Shown one piece after another: positions 52,261-63,242 of a stretch of 64,000 nt of DNA. The number at the start of each line of letters is the position of its first letter. The stretch's first letter is position 1. Where the stretch lies: contig JACAXG010000508.1 in the NCBI GenBank assembly GCA_018881555.1, positions 16,704 through 80,703 of the forward strand. Direction: 5' to 3'. A program made the position numbers and the translations under genes. Source of the DNA: Amblyornis subalaris. Taxonomy: Eukaryota; Chordata; Aves; Passeriformes; Ptilonorhynchidae. The notes under the pieces are model-generated. The model was not told where the DNA came from, ran no database searches, and saw nothing but the letters and a program-made list of their open reading frames with translations.

Positions 52261-53515
52261 TGATACCAAAATCGACTGGAATAAACTTTCTAACACAATT
52301 TGAAGCATTAGAAAGCCAGCATTCTTTATCTGCACAGGACACACAGAGGATATCTCCTTATCCTGTGTGTGAGGTGTTACTTTACAACAAGGTGTTTATC
52401 CATCATAATCATACATATTCATTACAATATATCTCCTAGCTAATAGATAAACATCACTTTCCTAGAACTAATTTCCATGCATCCATCTTCTACTGGAAGT
52501 TTTTTTATGGTATTGGAGGTTAATCTAAAGCGGTCTGTGGTGGTTGTATTCACTGAATGCTTTGATATTAAGGGTAACCATTCCTTGAACTTTTTCTTTG
52601 GGCATACGCTGTTTCTTCTTGTTACAGAACTTGCAAAAAAACCACTGTAGTCTTTTTAATCTGTTTCTGCACTGGTTCCAGCCATGTTTATCATCCTGTG
52701 TGCATACCTTAATATTCTTTTATCTTTTTTGCCGAATAGTCTTTAAGCTCTTGTCTTGGGGTGACTTTATGATGCTGTATCCCCTACTGCCTGCTCTATG
52801 CCAGACATGAATCCTGTGCCCTTAAAAGCTGGGCTCCGGCCCTGCTCTGTTACCAGCAGAGCTTTGTTGTTCAAGGACACTTACACCTCCCCCGCGTTCA
52901 CTGTGGCTGCAGGCACAGAGGGAGCACCTTTTTTTTCTTCTGCCAGCTCTCGGCTCTGTGTTTTCTCAGGAGAGAGAGACGGAGAGTTAAAAAGTTTTTG
53001 CTTTTTAGATAGCCTCCTAGCTGAGGCAAGAAAAAGAAGTTTTTTTCCCTGGGACTGTGGTTTTTTTTCCCTCTTCCTCTGGAACTGTACAACTGAACTC
53101 CGTTCTGGAATACCATCACCGGAGGCCTCACATCAGGGCCCGGAGGGGGGCCTACACCGTACCCTAGCTCCAGAGAGAGAGAGCAGAGCCACACCCAGAA
53201 AAGGACTCTGAATTCATCCAGGTTTTCTCCACCATGAGAGGTTTATTACCCAACATTATTCATTTTTTCCTCTTTCCTTCCCCTGGTGCCTGCGTGCACC
53301 CCCCAACACTCTGCTTGTTAAATAAACAGGTTTTTTTCACTTTCCTCCAAGAAATTCCTGAGAAAGGGGGAAGGGAGTTTTCCAACCCTACTATTTGCAG
53401 AGGAGACGCCCCTAGTCTTCCTCCTAATTTTGTCTCAAACTGGGACAACTCTATTCTGCAGTTTCGGGGAACTGAAAATTTCTATTCTCTATGTTATTTA
53501 TCACATTCCCCCTTT
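52261..53515 (-). repeat. Q 3' LTR (class I), split by LTR S
   Basis: On the - strand it starts TGTGATAAATAAC directly after a purine tract (+ strand TTCCCCCTTTTTTC at 53516-53529) and ends TTTTGGTATCA. Segments 52261-52751 and 53454-53515 match the Q2 LTR. Confidence 0.82.
52752..53448 (+). mobile_element. Solo LTR S (697 bp)
   Basis: From TGTCTTGGGGTGAC to CTGGGACA; flanks are GCTCT (52747-52751) and ACTCT (53449-53453), a 5-bp duplication with one mismatch. AATAAA lies near 53322. It has the same LTR family as the F 3' LTR and W. Confidence 0.83.
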
Positions 53516-53583
53516 TTTCTTGAGACTATGTCTCTTTTTAGACAAGTCTCAACACTTCATTTTCCAGCACAGTGTTACAGCAA

Positions 53584-54373
53584 TGTCTTGGAGTGAGTTA
53601 TTATGATAGTATATTCCATGATCCTCTGCTTTGTGCCCAAAATTGGTTGCTGTATCTTTAACGCCCAGGACTGGATGTGTGTATGTGTGTGGGGGATAGA
53701 GTTTCTGTTGCTGTATGGGCTTTTTTAAAGTCTCACTGCCCAAGTTTTCCATGGTTCAGTGCAGCATGATTTTTTTGCTTGGCTAGCTTGGTTTTTTTGG
53801 CCCAGGCAAAAAAGCTTTTCCTTTCCTTAGCTTTGGAGAAGCTGTAGTAGCGGTCTTTGGACTGTCTTGAGGTGAACTGAGCAGCTGCTTGTCGGAGACG
53901 GGGGACATTCGTGCCGGCAGAAGCGGAGCAGCTCCTGAGTGTCCTGTCGGGGAGAAGACACACCGAGCCACTCCAGCCCAGCTGCCTCACCTGCCACGAC
54001 CATTCTGTGGAGCTCTGCCATGGGGAGGAGTTTGACACCAGATGAGCCACCAGGCTTTCATCATGGTGGAACTGATCTGTGATAGCTCCTGTTTTGCCAT
54101 CTTGTGTCACGTGTCGCGAGCGGGTATTCCTCCGGCATTTTGGGTCTTTGTTCCAGTGTGGGGGGGTTGAGGTCTGACAGTTTAATACCTAGCAGTTATT
54201 TACTTTTTTCCCCTTGCCTTGTGAGCATTCTGTTTGTTAATAAACCCTTACTTTTTTTCACTTTCATCTATTAGTATTCATTTCCTATTGGTAGAAGGGC
54301 ATTGTTGGAACCCTTTTAGAGAAGACGACTCATTCCAGAGTATCCTCTTTCAAATTGTCTCCAAACTGAGACA
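53584..54373 (+). mobile_element. Solo LTR W (790 bp) in Q env
   Basis: From TGTCTTGGAGTGAG to AACTGAGACA, with AATAAA near 54240. Flanks AGCAA and AACAG each differ by one base from the AACAA seen in the uninterrupted Q2 copy. S-family LTR. Confidence 0.78.
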
Positions 54374-54860
54374 AACAGCTATAACATTGAATCATAATAT
54401 AAGCAAGTACACACACTACAATGATTACAATGACTGCCACGAATGCATTTCATAGCAGTCTGAAATTTGGTAGCCATGAAGTAAGCCAATCCCACCAAGA
54501 ATAATTTTTTCTTTCTGCCACTCTTCTCCTGCTCTTTCTATCAAGGTGATTCCTGATTGTTGAACTTCAAACCCATCACTGATATAAGTGCAACATTCCT
54601 GTCCTATAATAGCACATGTTCCTCCTTGGCTAGTAAGCAGATAATCTAAGGCCATGCAGTTCTGTAGAGCCCCATTCCTCCCAACATTATTTGAGAACAT
54701 ATCCAGCAATTAGTTATATTTAATATTTTAGCTACTTTGATCTTTAAATTTTCATAAGAATTTTCATGACTAATCCCTTGGTGAAACTCTAAAAGTGTTT
54801 TTGTGAACAAAGATTTTGGTTAACTATCAAGATACAGATATAAGTAATGCTTTAGTTACA
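54374..54860 (-). pseudogene. env: Q env: TM fragment with CX6CC
   Basis: The - strand ORF 54425-54709 reads NGALQNCMALDYLLTSQGGTC, then AIIGQECCTYI, giving the CX6CC motif and adjacent immunosuppressive-type region of gammaretroviral TM subunits. The surface subunit is missing: only about 150 bp separate this from the integrase end. Homologous to Q2 at 11338-12007. Confidence 0.88.
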
Positions 54861-54863
54861 AGA

Positions 54864-55645
54864 TTATTCATTCTTTTTCCTCAATCTTATTCTGGTTGGG
54901 GACAATAATTTTGTGGTCCACTGAGCAGATGCCTTTTTAATTCTAGAATAATGCACCCAAGGTCCTTTGCTGTTCAGCTTTTCCGTGGTGTATATGGTTA
55001 ACAATACTTGGTAGGGTCCTTTCCACTTCAGATGGAGAGGTGTCGGGTCCCAATCTTTGAGGTACACCCAGTCTCCTGGTTGAAATTCGTGCACTGGTGT
55101 GTCCAGTTCCGTTGGTCTGGCGACGACAACTGCCTAAGTCCTGCAATGTTTTACCTAAAGATATGAGGTGGTTATTGAGGTCTGCCCCACCTTTAACAGG
55201 CACATTCCCTGGGATGTGTGGAGTTTGATAGGGCCAACTATAAAGCAGCTCGTAGTGGCTTAATTTTTCTGTTCCCCTAAGTTGGATCCTAATTCCCAAC
55301 AAAGCAATTTGGGAGCTCTTGCACCCAAGTCAATGAGGTTTCTTGGCAGATTTTACTGAGCTGCAGCTTAAGAGTATAATTCATCCTTTCCAGTAGCTTG
55401 TAGCCAGTATGGAGTGTGTAAGTCCCACTGAATTCCCAAGGCCTTGCTAACTTGTCCCCCTATTCTTGCTGTAAAATGAGACCCTCTGTCTGATGACATT
55501 GCTAGACAAACTCCAAAGTGTGGAATTATTTGATTTAACAATATTTTCACTATTTCTTTTGCCACGGTGGGACAGGGAAACACTTCAGGCCACACAGAAA
55601 AGGTATCCACTAAGACTAAAAGATATTTAAAGCTGTCTTTGCGTG
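54864..55645 (-). pseudogene. pol: Q pol: integrase core end and C-terminus
   Basis: The - strand encodes FKYLLVLVDTFSVWPEVFP, MSSDRGSHFTARI (second catalytic Asp) and then, in other frames, the C-terminal domain FQPGDWVYLKDWDPTPLHLKWKGPYQVLLT with WVHYSRIKKA. A catalytic Glu position near 55390-55410 reads in a changed context (GKDELYS). It is a class I integrase with stops and frame changes. Confidence 0.87.
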
Positions 55646-56385
55646 TGTCCTGGGTTAACCAAAAAATGATGTATTCTATCACCACCCACATAATTCCTTG
55701 ATAAGCTGGATTGTTACAGTTAGGTAGTTACACACCTGGTCCCTGAGGCTATGCACATCATGTGAGGTGGGGTGGTACTCCTTATCTCAGCTGTGATAAC
55801 TATCCCGGCCAGTAGCGAGCACCACCCATCCTGAGTGGATTATCTCTGTTAATGGCCTATTACTGAATTGGATAAGCACCAACCAATAGAACGTCAGGGA
55901 CATCCCCTTCCATTGTGGAAATCCCCACCCCCGGGGGAGACACGAGTAAGGAAATACCACATAAAAACAGGCTTGGGGTTTGAGAGAGAACACAACCACC
56001 ACTGTACAACCAGAGGACGGGAACAACAACCACCACTGGACAACCAGAGGATGGGAACACCACCACTGGATAGCCAGAGGACTCCGGACAACCAGACCAT
56101 GGGATACCCAGAGGACTAGACCTTCATCACCACTGGACAACCAGAGGATGGGACCATCACCACTGGATACTCAGCGGACCAGGACTTTCTACAGGACTAC
56201 TGCTTTCAACAGGACTGCAACCACTGCCAGGTTGTACCATGGTTCTGCCAGTTTAAGCCTGTGTTTTCTGTATTACTGCATTTATTATAACCTTTCTATT
56301 AAAATTGTAATTCTGACCTAAAATCTCTCTTGAGGTATTTGTGTGGGGTTAATTTCCCCTGCTGGTTCACGTTCAAACCAGCACA
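55646..56385 (+). mobile_element. Solo LTR V (740 bp), 5-bp TSD, with internal minisatellite
   Basis: From TGTCCTGGGTTAACC to AAACCAGCACA, flanked by GCGTG at 55641-55645 and 56386-56390. At about 55995-56185 it contains repeats of a ~30-bp unit around CACCACTGGACAACCAGAGG. Confidence 0.9.
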
Positions 56386-56390
56386 GCGTG

Positions 56391-57100
56391 GAAGCTCTGT
56401 AAAGTTAATTTGCCAATAATCTCCCAGAGACTTACCAGATTTGATAGCCCCTATCACTATATTTCCTCAGGAACTATTACTTGTCCAATAAGGATGACTG
56501 CCTATCGACCAGGAAGAAATCTAGCTTGTAATGCTTCAATTAACTGACAATCTTTTGCACTATATTCTGGCTTAATACCTAGTAGACTAATCTCTTGTTG
56601 CGGAACAAAAACATGGATGCCTTTTTCTGCAGCCTCTTTAGCCACCCTGTTGGCCAAGTTATTTTCACATTTTGGCCCTATTTTATTTGTCTGGTGTGTT
56701 CTACAGTGCACAATTGCAACTTCAGCTGTTTTTTGTACTGCTTCCAATAAGTGTAATATTTGTGTCCCATTTTTGATCAACGTACCTTGTGCTGATAACA
56801 AACCTCTCTCTCTCTCTAGATTTCTCTGTGGGCATGCACTACACCAAAAGCATACTTAGAATCTGTCCAGATGTTTACTTTTTCTTTTTGTGCAGTTCAA
56901 ATGCCAGTGTTAGAGCAACCAGTTTGGCCTTCTGTGCTGAAACATCTGATGTTAGAGCCTTAGCCTGAGTTACCATGTGCAGGGTAGTCACTGCATATCC
57001 TGATGAGCGTTTTCCATTGCAAACAAAGCTGTTTCGGTCTGTGTATAGTTCCCAATCCAGCTTCTCTATCGGGCTGTCCTTTAAATCCAGTCAACTGGAA
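56391..57100 (-). pseudogene. pol: Q pol: integrase N-terminus and RNase H
   Basis: The - strand near 56395-56430 reads DYWQINFTELP, so the first catalytic Asp of IN is Asn. The ORF 56502-56801 shows VAIVHCRTHQTNKIGPKCENNLANRVAKEA, the end of RNase H (His and last acidic segment). Upstream sequence to about 57100 continues RNase H with stops. Confidence 0.8.
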
Positions 57101-58177
57101 TAAACTTCCTCGATTGTTTGTAAGCAATCATGTTCTGGAGTACTGTCTACTTTGGTGGCAGACAGAAACATAGCAGGATTAACAATAGAGGTGTTTTTGG
57201 GGGTCCACTAGTACCACTTAGTACTTAAACATTCGGCTGGGGACAGCCAGTGGCCCCCCTTTTGTTGCGAGACTGTACCACATGTGGTACATAGACCATC
57301 CTGCTTTGTCCCAGAGTCAATTTACAAGCTTCCTGAATCAGCAGCACTGTAGCTGTGACTGCTCACAAATAGCTGGGCCGTCCTTGGCATACGTGAACAA
57401 TTCAAAAGATCTTGTGGGATCTGGCAAGCCTAAAGCCGGATCCTTCATGAGTGCTTTCTTAAGTTGTTTGAACACAGCCCGAGTATCATCAGTCTGTATA
57501 ATAAAATCTTTATGGGCAGATCTTAAAAGTCCATAAAAAGGTTGGACTGGTAATCTGTAATTACTGGTCCACTACCCAACCATTCTGAGAAAGGCATGCA
57601 ATTCTCTTAGAGTTTGTGGCTTGTGCTTAGTTTCCTTTGATCTAGGAGAATTTCAAAACCCAGGAACGTCACAATCTTCTTCATCACTTGGGCCTTCTCC
57701 CTCGATACCCTGTAACCATTTAATCTTAAAAAGTTTAACAATTCAACAGTTAGGTCTCAGCACTGTTCTTTATTTTTGGTGGCTAGCAGGATATCATCAA
57801 CATATTGTAACAGAGCCCCTTGCAGATTAAAGGCCTTCCATTATTCTAATTCCTTTGCCAGTTGATTCCCAAAAATTGTGGGGCTATTTTTAAATCCTTG
57901 TGATAATACAGTTCTGTCTGTGGATTTTCTCACTTAAATGTGAATAGTTCCTGGTTGTTATGGCTTAGAGGTATATGGAAAAAGGCATCCTTTAAATCTA
58001 TTACAGTGAACTATTCCAAATTTTCTTTTAGCATGGTTAAGAGTGTATATGGGTTACCTACCATACTATTTTATTAATTTCTCTTAAGTCCTGTACTAAC
58101 TGATAATCTTTACCATTAGCCTTTTTGACTGGCAGAATTGGAGAATTATATCTAGACTCACATTCCACCAATAACCC
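57101..58177 (-). pseudogene. pol: Q pol: reverse transcriptase (YVDD), interrupted by F
   Basis: The - strand includes the YVDD motif at 57793-57804 (LLQYVDDILLA), FLRLNGYRVSREKAQ near 57710-57745 and the N-terminal segment [36 protein letters not shown] at 58060-58170. Many stops and frame changes. At 58177 the F 3' LTR begins, and the rest of Q lies beyond F, outside the window. Confidence 0.85.
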
Positions 58178-59793
58178 TGTCCTGATTTGAGAAAAAATCA
58201 GGAGGAAGACAAGGGGCGTCTCCTCTGCAGTCGGGTTAGAAAACTCTCTTCCCCCCACCTCAGGAATTTCTCAGGGGAAAGTGAAAAAAACCTGTTTATT
58301 TAACAAAATGGGGGGGGGGGGGGGGGGGGGGGGAGTGCACGCAGACACCAGGGGAAGGAAAGGGAAAAAAATGAATAATGTTAGATAATAAACCTTCTCA
58401 CGGTGAAGAAAACCTGGATGAATTCAGAGTCCTTTTCTGGGTGTGGCTCTGCTCTCTCTCTCTGGAGCTAGGGTAAGGTGTAGGCCCCCCCTCCGGGCCC
58501 TGATGTGAGGCCTCCAGTGATGGTATTCCAGAACGGAGTTCAGTTGTACACTTCCAGAGGAAGAGGGAAAAAAACAACAGTCCCAGGAAAAACTTCTTGC
58601 AGGCTATCTAAAAAGCAGACTTTTAAACTCTTTGTCTCTCTCCTGAGAAACAGAGCCGAGAGCTGGCTAGAGAAAAAAGGTAAAAGTGCTCCCTTCTCCT
58701 GCAGCTGCAGAAGCGGCTGTATTGGGTCTGACTGAGGTAGAGTTCAGCAGCCCTCCCAGTGCTGTGCTTTGCATTGGGAGCTGGAAGGGTGTTGATAACA
58801 CAGCAGTGTTTTGGCTACTGCTGAGCAGCGCTGTCTCTCTAACGTTCCTTCCCCCATCAAGGGGTTGGGAGTGGGCAAGTATGGATGCTGAAAAGCTTCA
58901 GCAGAGACATTTTCCAGCTTCTTGCACTCTGTGAGAAGCTGTCCTTTCTCACAGAAGCTATGTAAACAGCGATATGTTTTTCTAACGACACTTCTTCATA
59001 TCATACACTTGTGGACTTGTTATTATACCGAACGCACAAATATTTGGAGTAAGGCGTTGCAATAGCCTGGCCAATCATCCTGAGAGGTGGATGGCCGAGG
59101 GACCAATGACCTTATGACTTTCAAGCATACTAAAGGTATAAAATAGGTCTTTATATTAATAAATAAATCCACTTTTCACTGACTCTCGGATCGTGATTAT
59201 GTTGTGATTTCTCTCCGATCCCGAGAAAACAGCGACAGGCAAGAACCTGGGAGGCGACACAACCAGGCCAGCTGACCCAAGTTAACCAAAGGGATATTCC
59301 ATACCATATGATGTCAGCTCAGATATAAAAGCTAAGGGAGAGACGAGGAACGGGGGGAGCATCCATTATTCTGTAATGTTTGCCTTCCTGAGCAACCACT
59401 ACGCGTGCTGAGGCCCTGCTTCCCGGGAAGTGTCCGAACATCGCTCGCTGATGGGAAGTAGAGATTGACCTTTATTTTCCTTTTTGCTTATGCGCGTACA
59501 GATCTTTGCTTGTTTCTGTCCGTCACTTTAATAAACTGCCTTATCTCAACCCACTGGTTATTTTTCCAGCTTATTCTCTCCCCTGTCCCACTGGGAAAGG
59601 GAGTGATAGAGCGGCTTAGTGGGCACCTGGCACCCAGCAAAGGTCAAACCACTACAGCGGCGAACATGGGGGTGTGAGCGTCCTTGAAGAAGCTGTGCTG
59701 AGAAATTCGTCTGGCAGCTTTAAAGGCAGAGAGTTCATGTCTGGCATAGAACAGGCAATAGGGGATACAGCATCATAAAGTCACCCCAAGACA
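58178..59793 (-). repeat. F 3' LTR, containing LTR T
   Basis: On the - strand it starts TGTCTTGGGGTGAC after GGGATAAGGGGTGGAA and ends AATCAGGACA. Colinear with LTR S except for T. A G run of over 20 bases lies near 58310-58333. Confidence 0.87.
58718..59656 (+). mobile_element. Solo LTR T (939 bp), 5-bp TSD
   Basis: From TGTATTGGGTC to AACCACTACA, flanked by GCGGC at 58713-58717 and 59657-59661. AATAAA lies near 59529. It resembles LTR N at 7648-8683 at its 3' end. Confidence 0.9.
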
Positions 59794-60283
59794 TTCCACC
59801 CCTTATCCCATATCGTCGGCTTAATGCCCAAACTAATAAATTCTAACTCTACATACACACAATTATACATACATATATATATACATATATACAGCTATAT
59901 ACAGATAGTAGCAGTGACATTCAGCACACAGTGGTATTTACACGTGGTTCTCACCCAACATCAGATCTCCCTGTGGCACACAACGTTGTTCCATCTCTCT
60001 ACATTACCCACCATGTGTAACCTGGTCCCTGAGCAAAGACAACCCCATGGATGGGTTTGTCTGTACTTGAGGCAGCAGTAATCCAAACAGTCTTTCCTAA
60101 CAGTCCTCTAACATGTACTACTGGGACCTTGTCTCCATCTATTGTACGCAGGGATTCAGATTGGGCAGAGCCTGCTCAGTTTATAGAGCCTCGGGTGTTA
60201 ACTAATCAGGTGGCCTTTGCTAAATGCTGCTCCCAAATTTTGAAAGATCCCCCACTCAGTGCCTTCAAGGTGGTTTTTAGCAA
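59794..60283 (-). pseudogene. pol: F integrase C-terminus and 3' untranslated region
   Basis: IN sequence with stops continues to about 60010, homologous to D 42860-43113. 59794-60010 is noncoding with TATA-rich stretches and the purine tract next to the LTR. Confidence 0.7.
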
Positions 60284-61300
60284 TCAATTGCACCACTCCA
60301 CTTCGCCTGCAGCTGGTGCATGGTAAGGAATATGGTACATCCACTCAATGCCATGTTCTTTAGCCCACGTGTTTATAAGGCTGTTCTTGAAATGAGTCCC
60401 ATTGTCAGACTCAATCCCCTCAGGGGGACCATGCCTCCACAGGACTTGCTTTTTCAGGCCCAGGATGGTGTTCCGGGCAGTAGCGTGAGGCACAGGGCAG
60501 GTCTCCAACCATCCAGTGGTTGCTTCTACCATTGTGAGGACATTGCGCTTCCCTTGGTGGGTTTGTGGCAGCGTGATGTAATCAATTTGCCAGGCCTCCC
60601 CATACTTGGACCACCTTCCCCCATACCAGAGGGGTTTCACCCGCTTGCCCTGCTTGATGGCAGCACACGTCTCACAATCTTGGATGACCTGAGAGATACT
60701 GTCCATGGTCAAATCCACCCTTCGGTCTCGTGCCCACTTATAGGTGGAATCTCTGCCTTGATGACCTGAGGCATCATGGGCCCATCGAGCTAGGAATAAC
60801 TCCCCTCTGTGTTGCCAGTCCAAATCAATCTGTGACACCTTAATTTTGGCAGCCTGATCTATCTGTTCATTGTTGCAGCGTTCCTCATTAGTCTGACTCT
60901 TGGGTACATGGGCATCCACATGGCAGACTTTCACAGTCAGTTTCTCTACCCGAGTGGCAATGTCTTGCCATTCCCCATCAGCCCAAATTGGTTTTCCTAT
61001 GCGCAGCCAATCGGCCTTTTTCCACCTTTCCAGCCACCCCCACAGAGCATTGGCTACCATCCACGAGTCAGTGTAAAGGCAGAGCTTTGGCCGTTTCGCA
61101 CTTTCAGCAATGTCCAAGGCCAACTGGATGGCTTTGAGCTCTGCAAACTGACTCGATCCACCTTCTCCTTCAGTAGCTTCTGCAACCTGTCGTGTACGGC
61201 TCCATATAGCTGCTTTCCATTTGCGGTTCGCCCCCACAATGCAACAGGAACCGTCTGTGAAAAGAGCATATCGGGTTTCTTCTGGCGGCAGCTGGTTTTA
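60284..61300 (-). pseudogene. pol: F pol: RNase H and integrase (317 codons open)
   Basis: The ORF 60284-61237 on the - strand reads through RNase H (SSQFAELKAIQLALD, LYTDSWMVANALWGWLERW) into integrase. The zinc region (HDASGHQGRDSTYKW...CETCAAIKQ), the catalytic Asp residues in AWQIDYITLP and IESDNGTHF and the Glu in AGEVEWCN are all intact. Upstream TDGSC lies before the frame's first Met, near 61245-61260. A TAA at 61298-61300 is shared with E. Confidence 0.92.
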
Positions 61301-62224
61301 TGGTGGGGCTTCTTCAGCACGTGTCACTTGCTCTTGTTCCTCTTTGTCTGCCAGACCAAAGTTCTCTCCTTCAGACCAATTTGTAATTATTTCCAAGATC
61401 CCAGGGCAATTTGGATTTCCAGTACGGGCGTGATGTGTGATTAGGGCAATCCACTTACTCCATGTGGCATCAGTGGCATGATGGGTAGACGGAACCTTTC
61501 TCTTGAACATCCACCCAAGCACTGGTAGTCGGGGTGCCAGGAGAAGTGCCTCTGTGCCATTTACCTCTGAGGCAGCCTGAACTCCCTCATAGGCAGCCAG
61601 GATTTCTTTCTCTGTTGGGGTGTAGTTCACTTCGGACCCTCTATAACTTCGACTCCAGAATCCCAGCGGTCGGCCTGGAGTCTCGCGAGTCACCTTCTGC
61701 CAAAGGCTCCAGGAGAGACCATTGTTCCCGGCTGCAGAGTACAGCACATTCTTTACCTCTGGTCCTGTCCTGACTGGGCCAAGGGCTACTGCATGAGCAA
61801 TCTTGTTTGATCTGGATGAAGGCCTGTTGCTGTTCAGGGCCCCAGTGGAAATTGTTCTTCTTGCGGGTCACCAGGAAAAGAGGGCTTACAATCTGGCTGT
61901 ATTCAGGAATGTGCATTCTCCAGAAGGCTATGGTGCCGAGGAAGTCCTGTGTTTCTTCTTGCTGGTCAGCGGAGACATCGCTTCAATCTTATTGATGACT
62001 TCAGTGGGAATCTGATGCCGTCCGTCTTGCCATTTAACTCCCAGGAACTGGATCTCTCAGGCAGGTCCCTTGATTTTGCTCTTTTTCATTGCAAAGCCAG
62101 CTTGAAGGAGAATCTGGATGATCTTTTCCCCTTTCTCAAACACTTCTGCTGCCGTGTTCCCCCACACAATGATTTCATCTATGTACTGCAAATGCTCTGG
62201 AGCTTCACCCTTTTCCAGTGCAAC
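61301..62224 (-). pseudogene. pol: F pol: RT palm end, thumb and connection
   Basis: The - strand holds HLQYIDEIIVWG: the second Asp of the YIDD box is Glu (62174-62185). A frame-shifted thumb follows, then MHIPEYSQIVSPLFLVT and the connection (WSRSYRGSEVNYTPTEKEILAAYEGVQAASE) at 61298-61916. Frame changes near 61780 and 61950. Confidence 0.87.
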
Positions 62225-62971
62225 CTAAATCAGTCCACGGCAGATGGTGGGGCTGTGCTTCCACCCCTGGGGCAATCGGTTCGAGGTGTACTGCACGCCT
62301 CTCCAGGTGAAGGCGAACTGAGGCCTACACTCTGCTGCCAGGGGAATGGAGAAAAATGCATTAGCAATGTCAATAGTTGCATACCACTTTGCTGCCTTGG
62401 ACTCCAGTTCATACTGGAGCTCCAGCATGTCCGGCACAGCGGCACTCAGTGGTGGGGGAACTTCATTCAAGGCACGATAGTCCACTGTCAGTCTCCATTC
62501 CCCATCAGACTTGCGCACAGGCCAGATGGGACTGTTGAAGGGTGAGTGGGCTTTCCTGACCACCCCTTGGCTCTCCAGATTGCGGATCATCTTATGGATG
62601 GGGATCATGGCATCTTGATTCGTCCGGTACTGCTGGTGATGCACTGTTGAAGTGGCAATTGGGACTCGTTGTTCCTCTACCTTCAGGAGTCCTACTGCAG
62701 AAGGATTTTCTGACAGTCCAGGCAAGGTGTTCAATTGCCTGATGCCCTCTGTCTCCACAGCAGCTATTCCAAAAGCCCACTTGAGTCCTTTTGGGTCTTT
62801 GAAATAACCACTTGGGAGAAAGTCTATGCCCAGAATACACGGGGCTTCTGGACCAGTCACAATGGGATGTTTCTTCCAGTCTTTCCCAGTCAAGCTCATC
62901 TCAGCTTCCAGCAAAGTCAACTCCTTTGATCCCCCTGACACACCAGAAATAGAAACAGGTTCTGCCCCCAT
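62225..62971 (-). pseudogene. pol: F protease C-terminus and RT N-terminus
   Basis: Open for 248 codons on the - strand: protease (PVSISGVSGGSKELTLLEAE, HPIVTGPEAPCILGIDFLPSG), linker (TVHHQQYRTNQDAMIPIHKMI) and RT fingers and palm (HSPFNSPIWPVRKSDGEWRL, TIDIANAFFSIPLAAE, LPQGWKHSPTICRGLI). Ends in TAG at 62225-62227, the same codon as the D stop at 40892-40894. Confidence 0.92.
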
Positions 62972-63240
62972 GTCCCACTGGCATCAAAGCACGTTGGGCA
63001 CCAGTGTCAACCAAAGCTTCATATTTCTGTGGCTCTGTTGTGCTAGGCCATTGGATCCACACAGTCCAGAAGACCTGGTTCTCCCCAGCCTCTACCTGGC
63101 TAGAGGCAGGGCCCCTCTGACACTGGTCTTGGGAATATATACGGGAGGTACCTTCCAGTGGGTCAGACTCTTGTCCAGGGGAAACTGGCACTGCACTCAC
63201 TCTCACTGACTTCCCCTTTACTTTCTCCTTCAGCTCTTGT
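62972..63240 (-). pseudogene. pro: F protease N-terminus
   Basis: The - strand reads QKYEALVDTGAQRALMPVGHGG (63000-63040), giving the DTGA active site, then a one-base frame change near 62975. Upstream sequence links to gag. Confidence 0.85.
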
Positions 63241-63242
63241 AC

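Noticed and set aside
51547..52303. The four-copy repeat considered as a CRISPR array
   Set aside because: The unit is 190 bp with no short repeat-spacer pattern and the setting is eukaryotic; it is a satellite-like tandem repeat.
52798..53211. 137-codon + strand ORF in LTR S
   Set aside because: It lies entirely within an LTR and is not preserved in the F LTR copy.
55868..56321. ORFs over the LTR V minisatellite considered as a repeat protein
   Set aside because: The frames arise from the ~30-bp repeat, occur on both strands and have no start or domain support.
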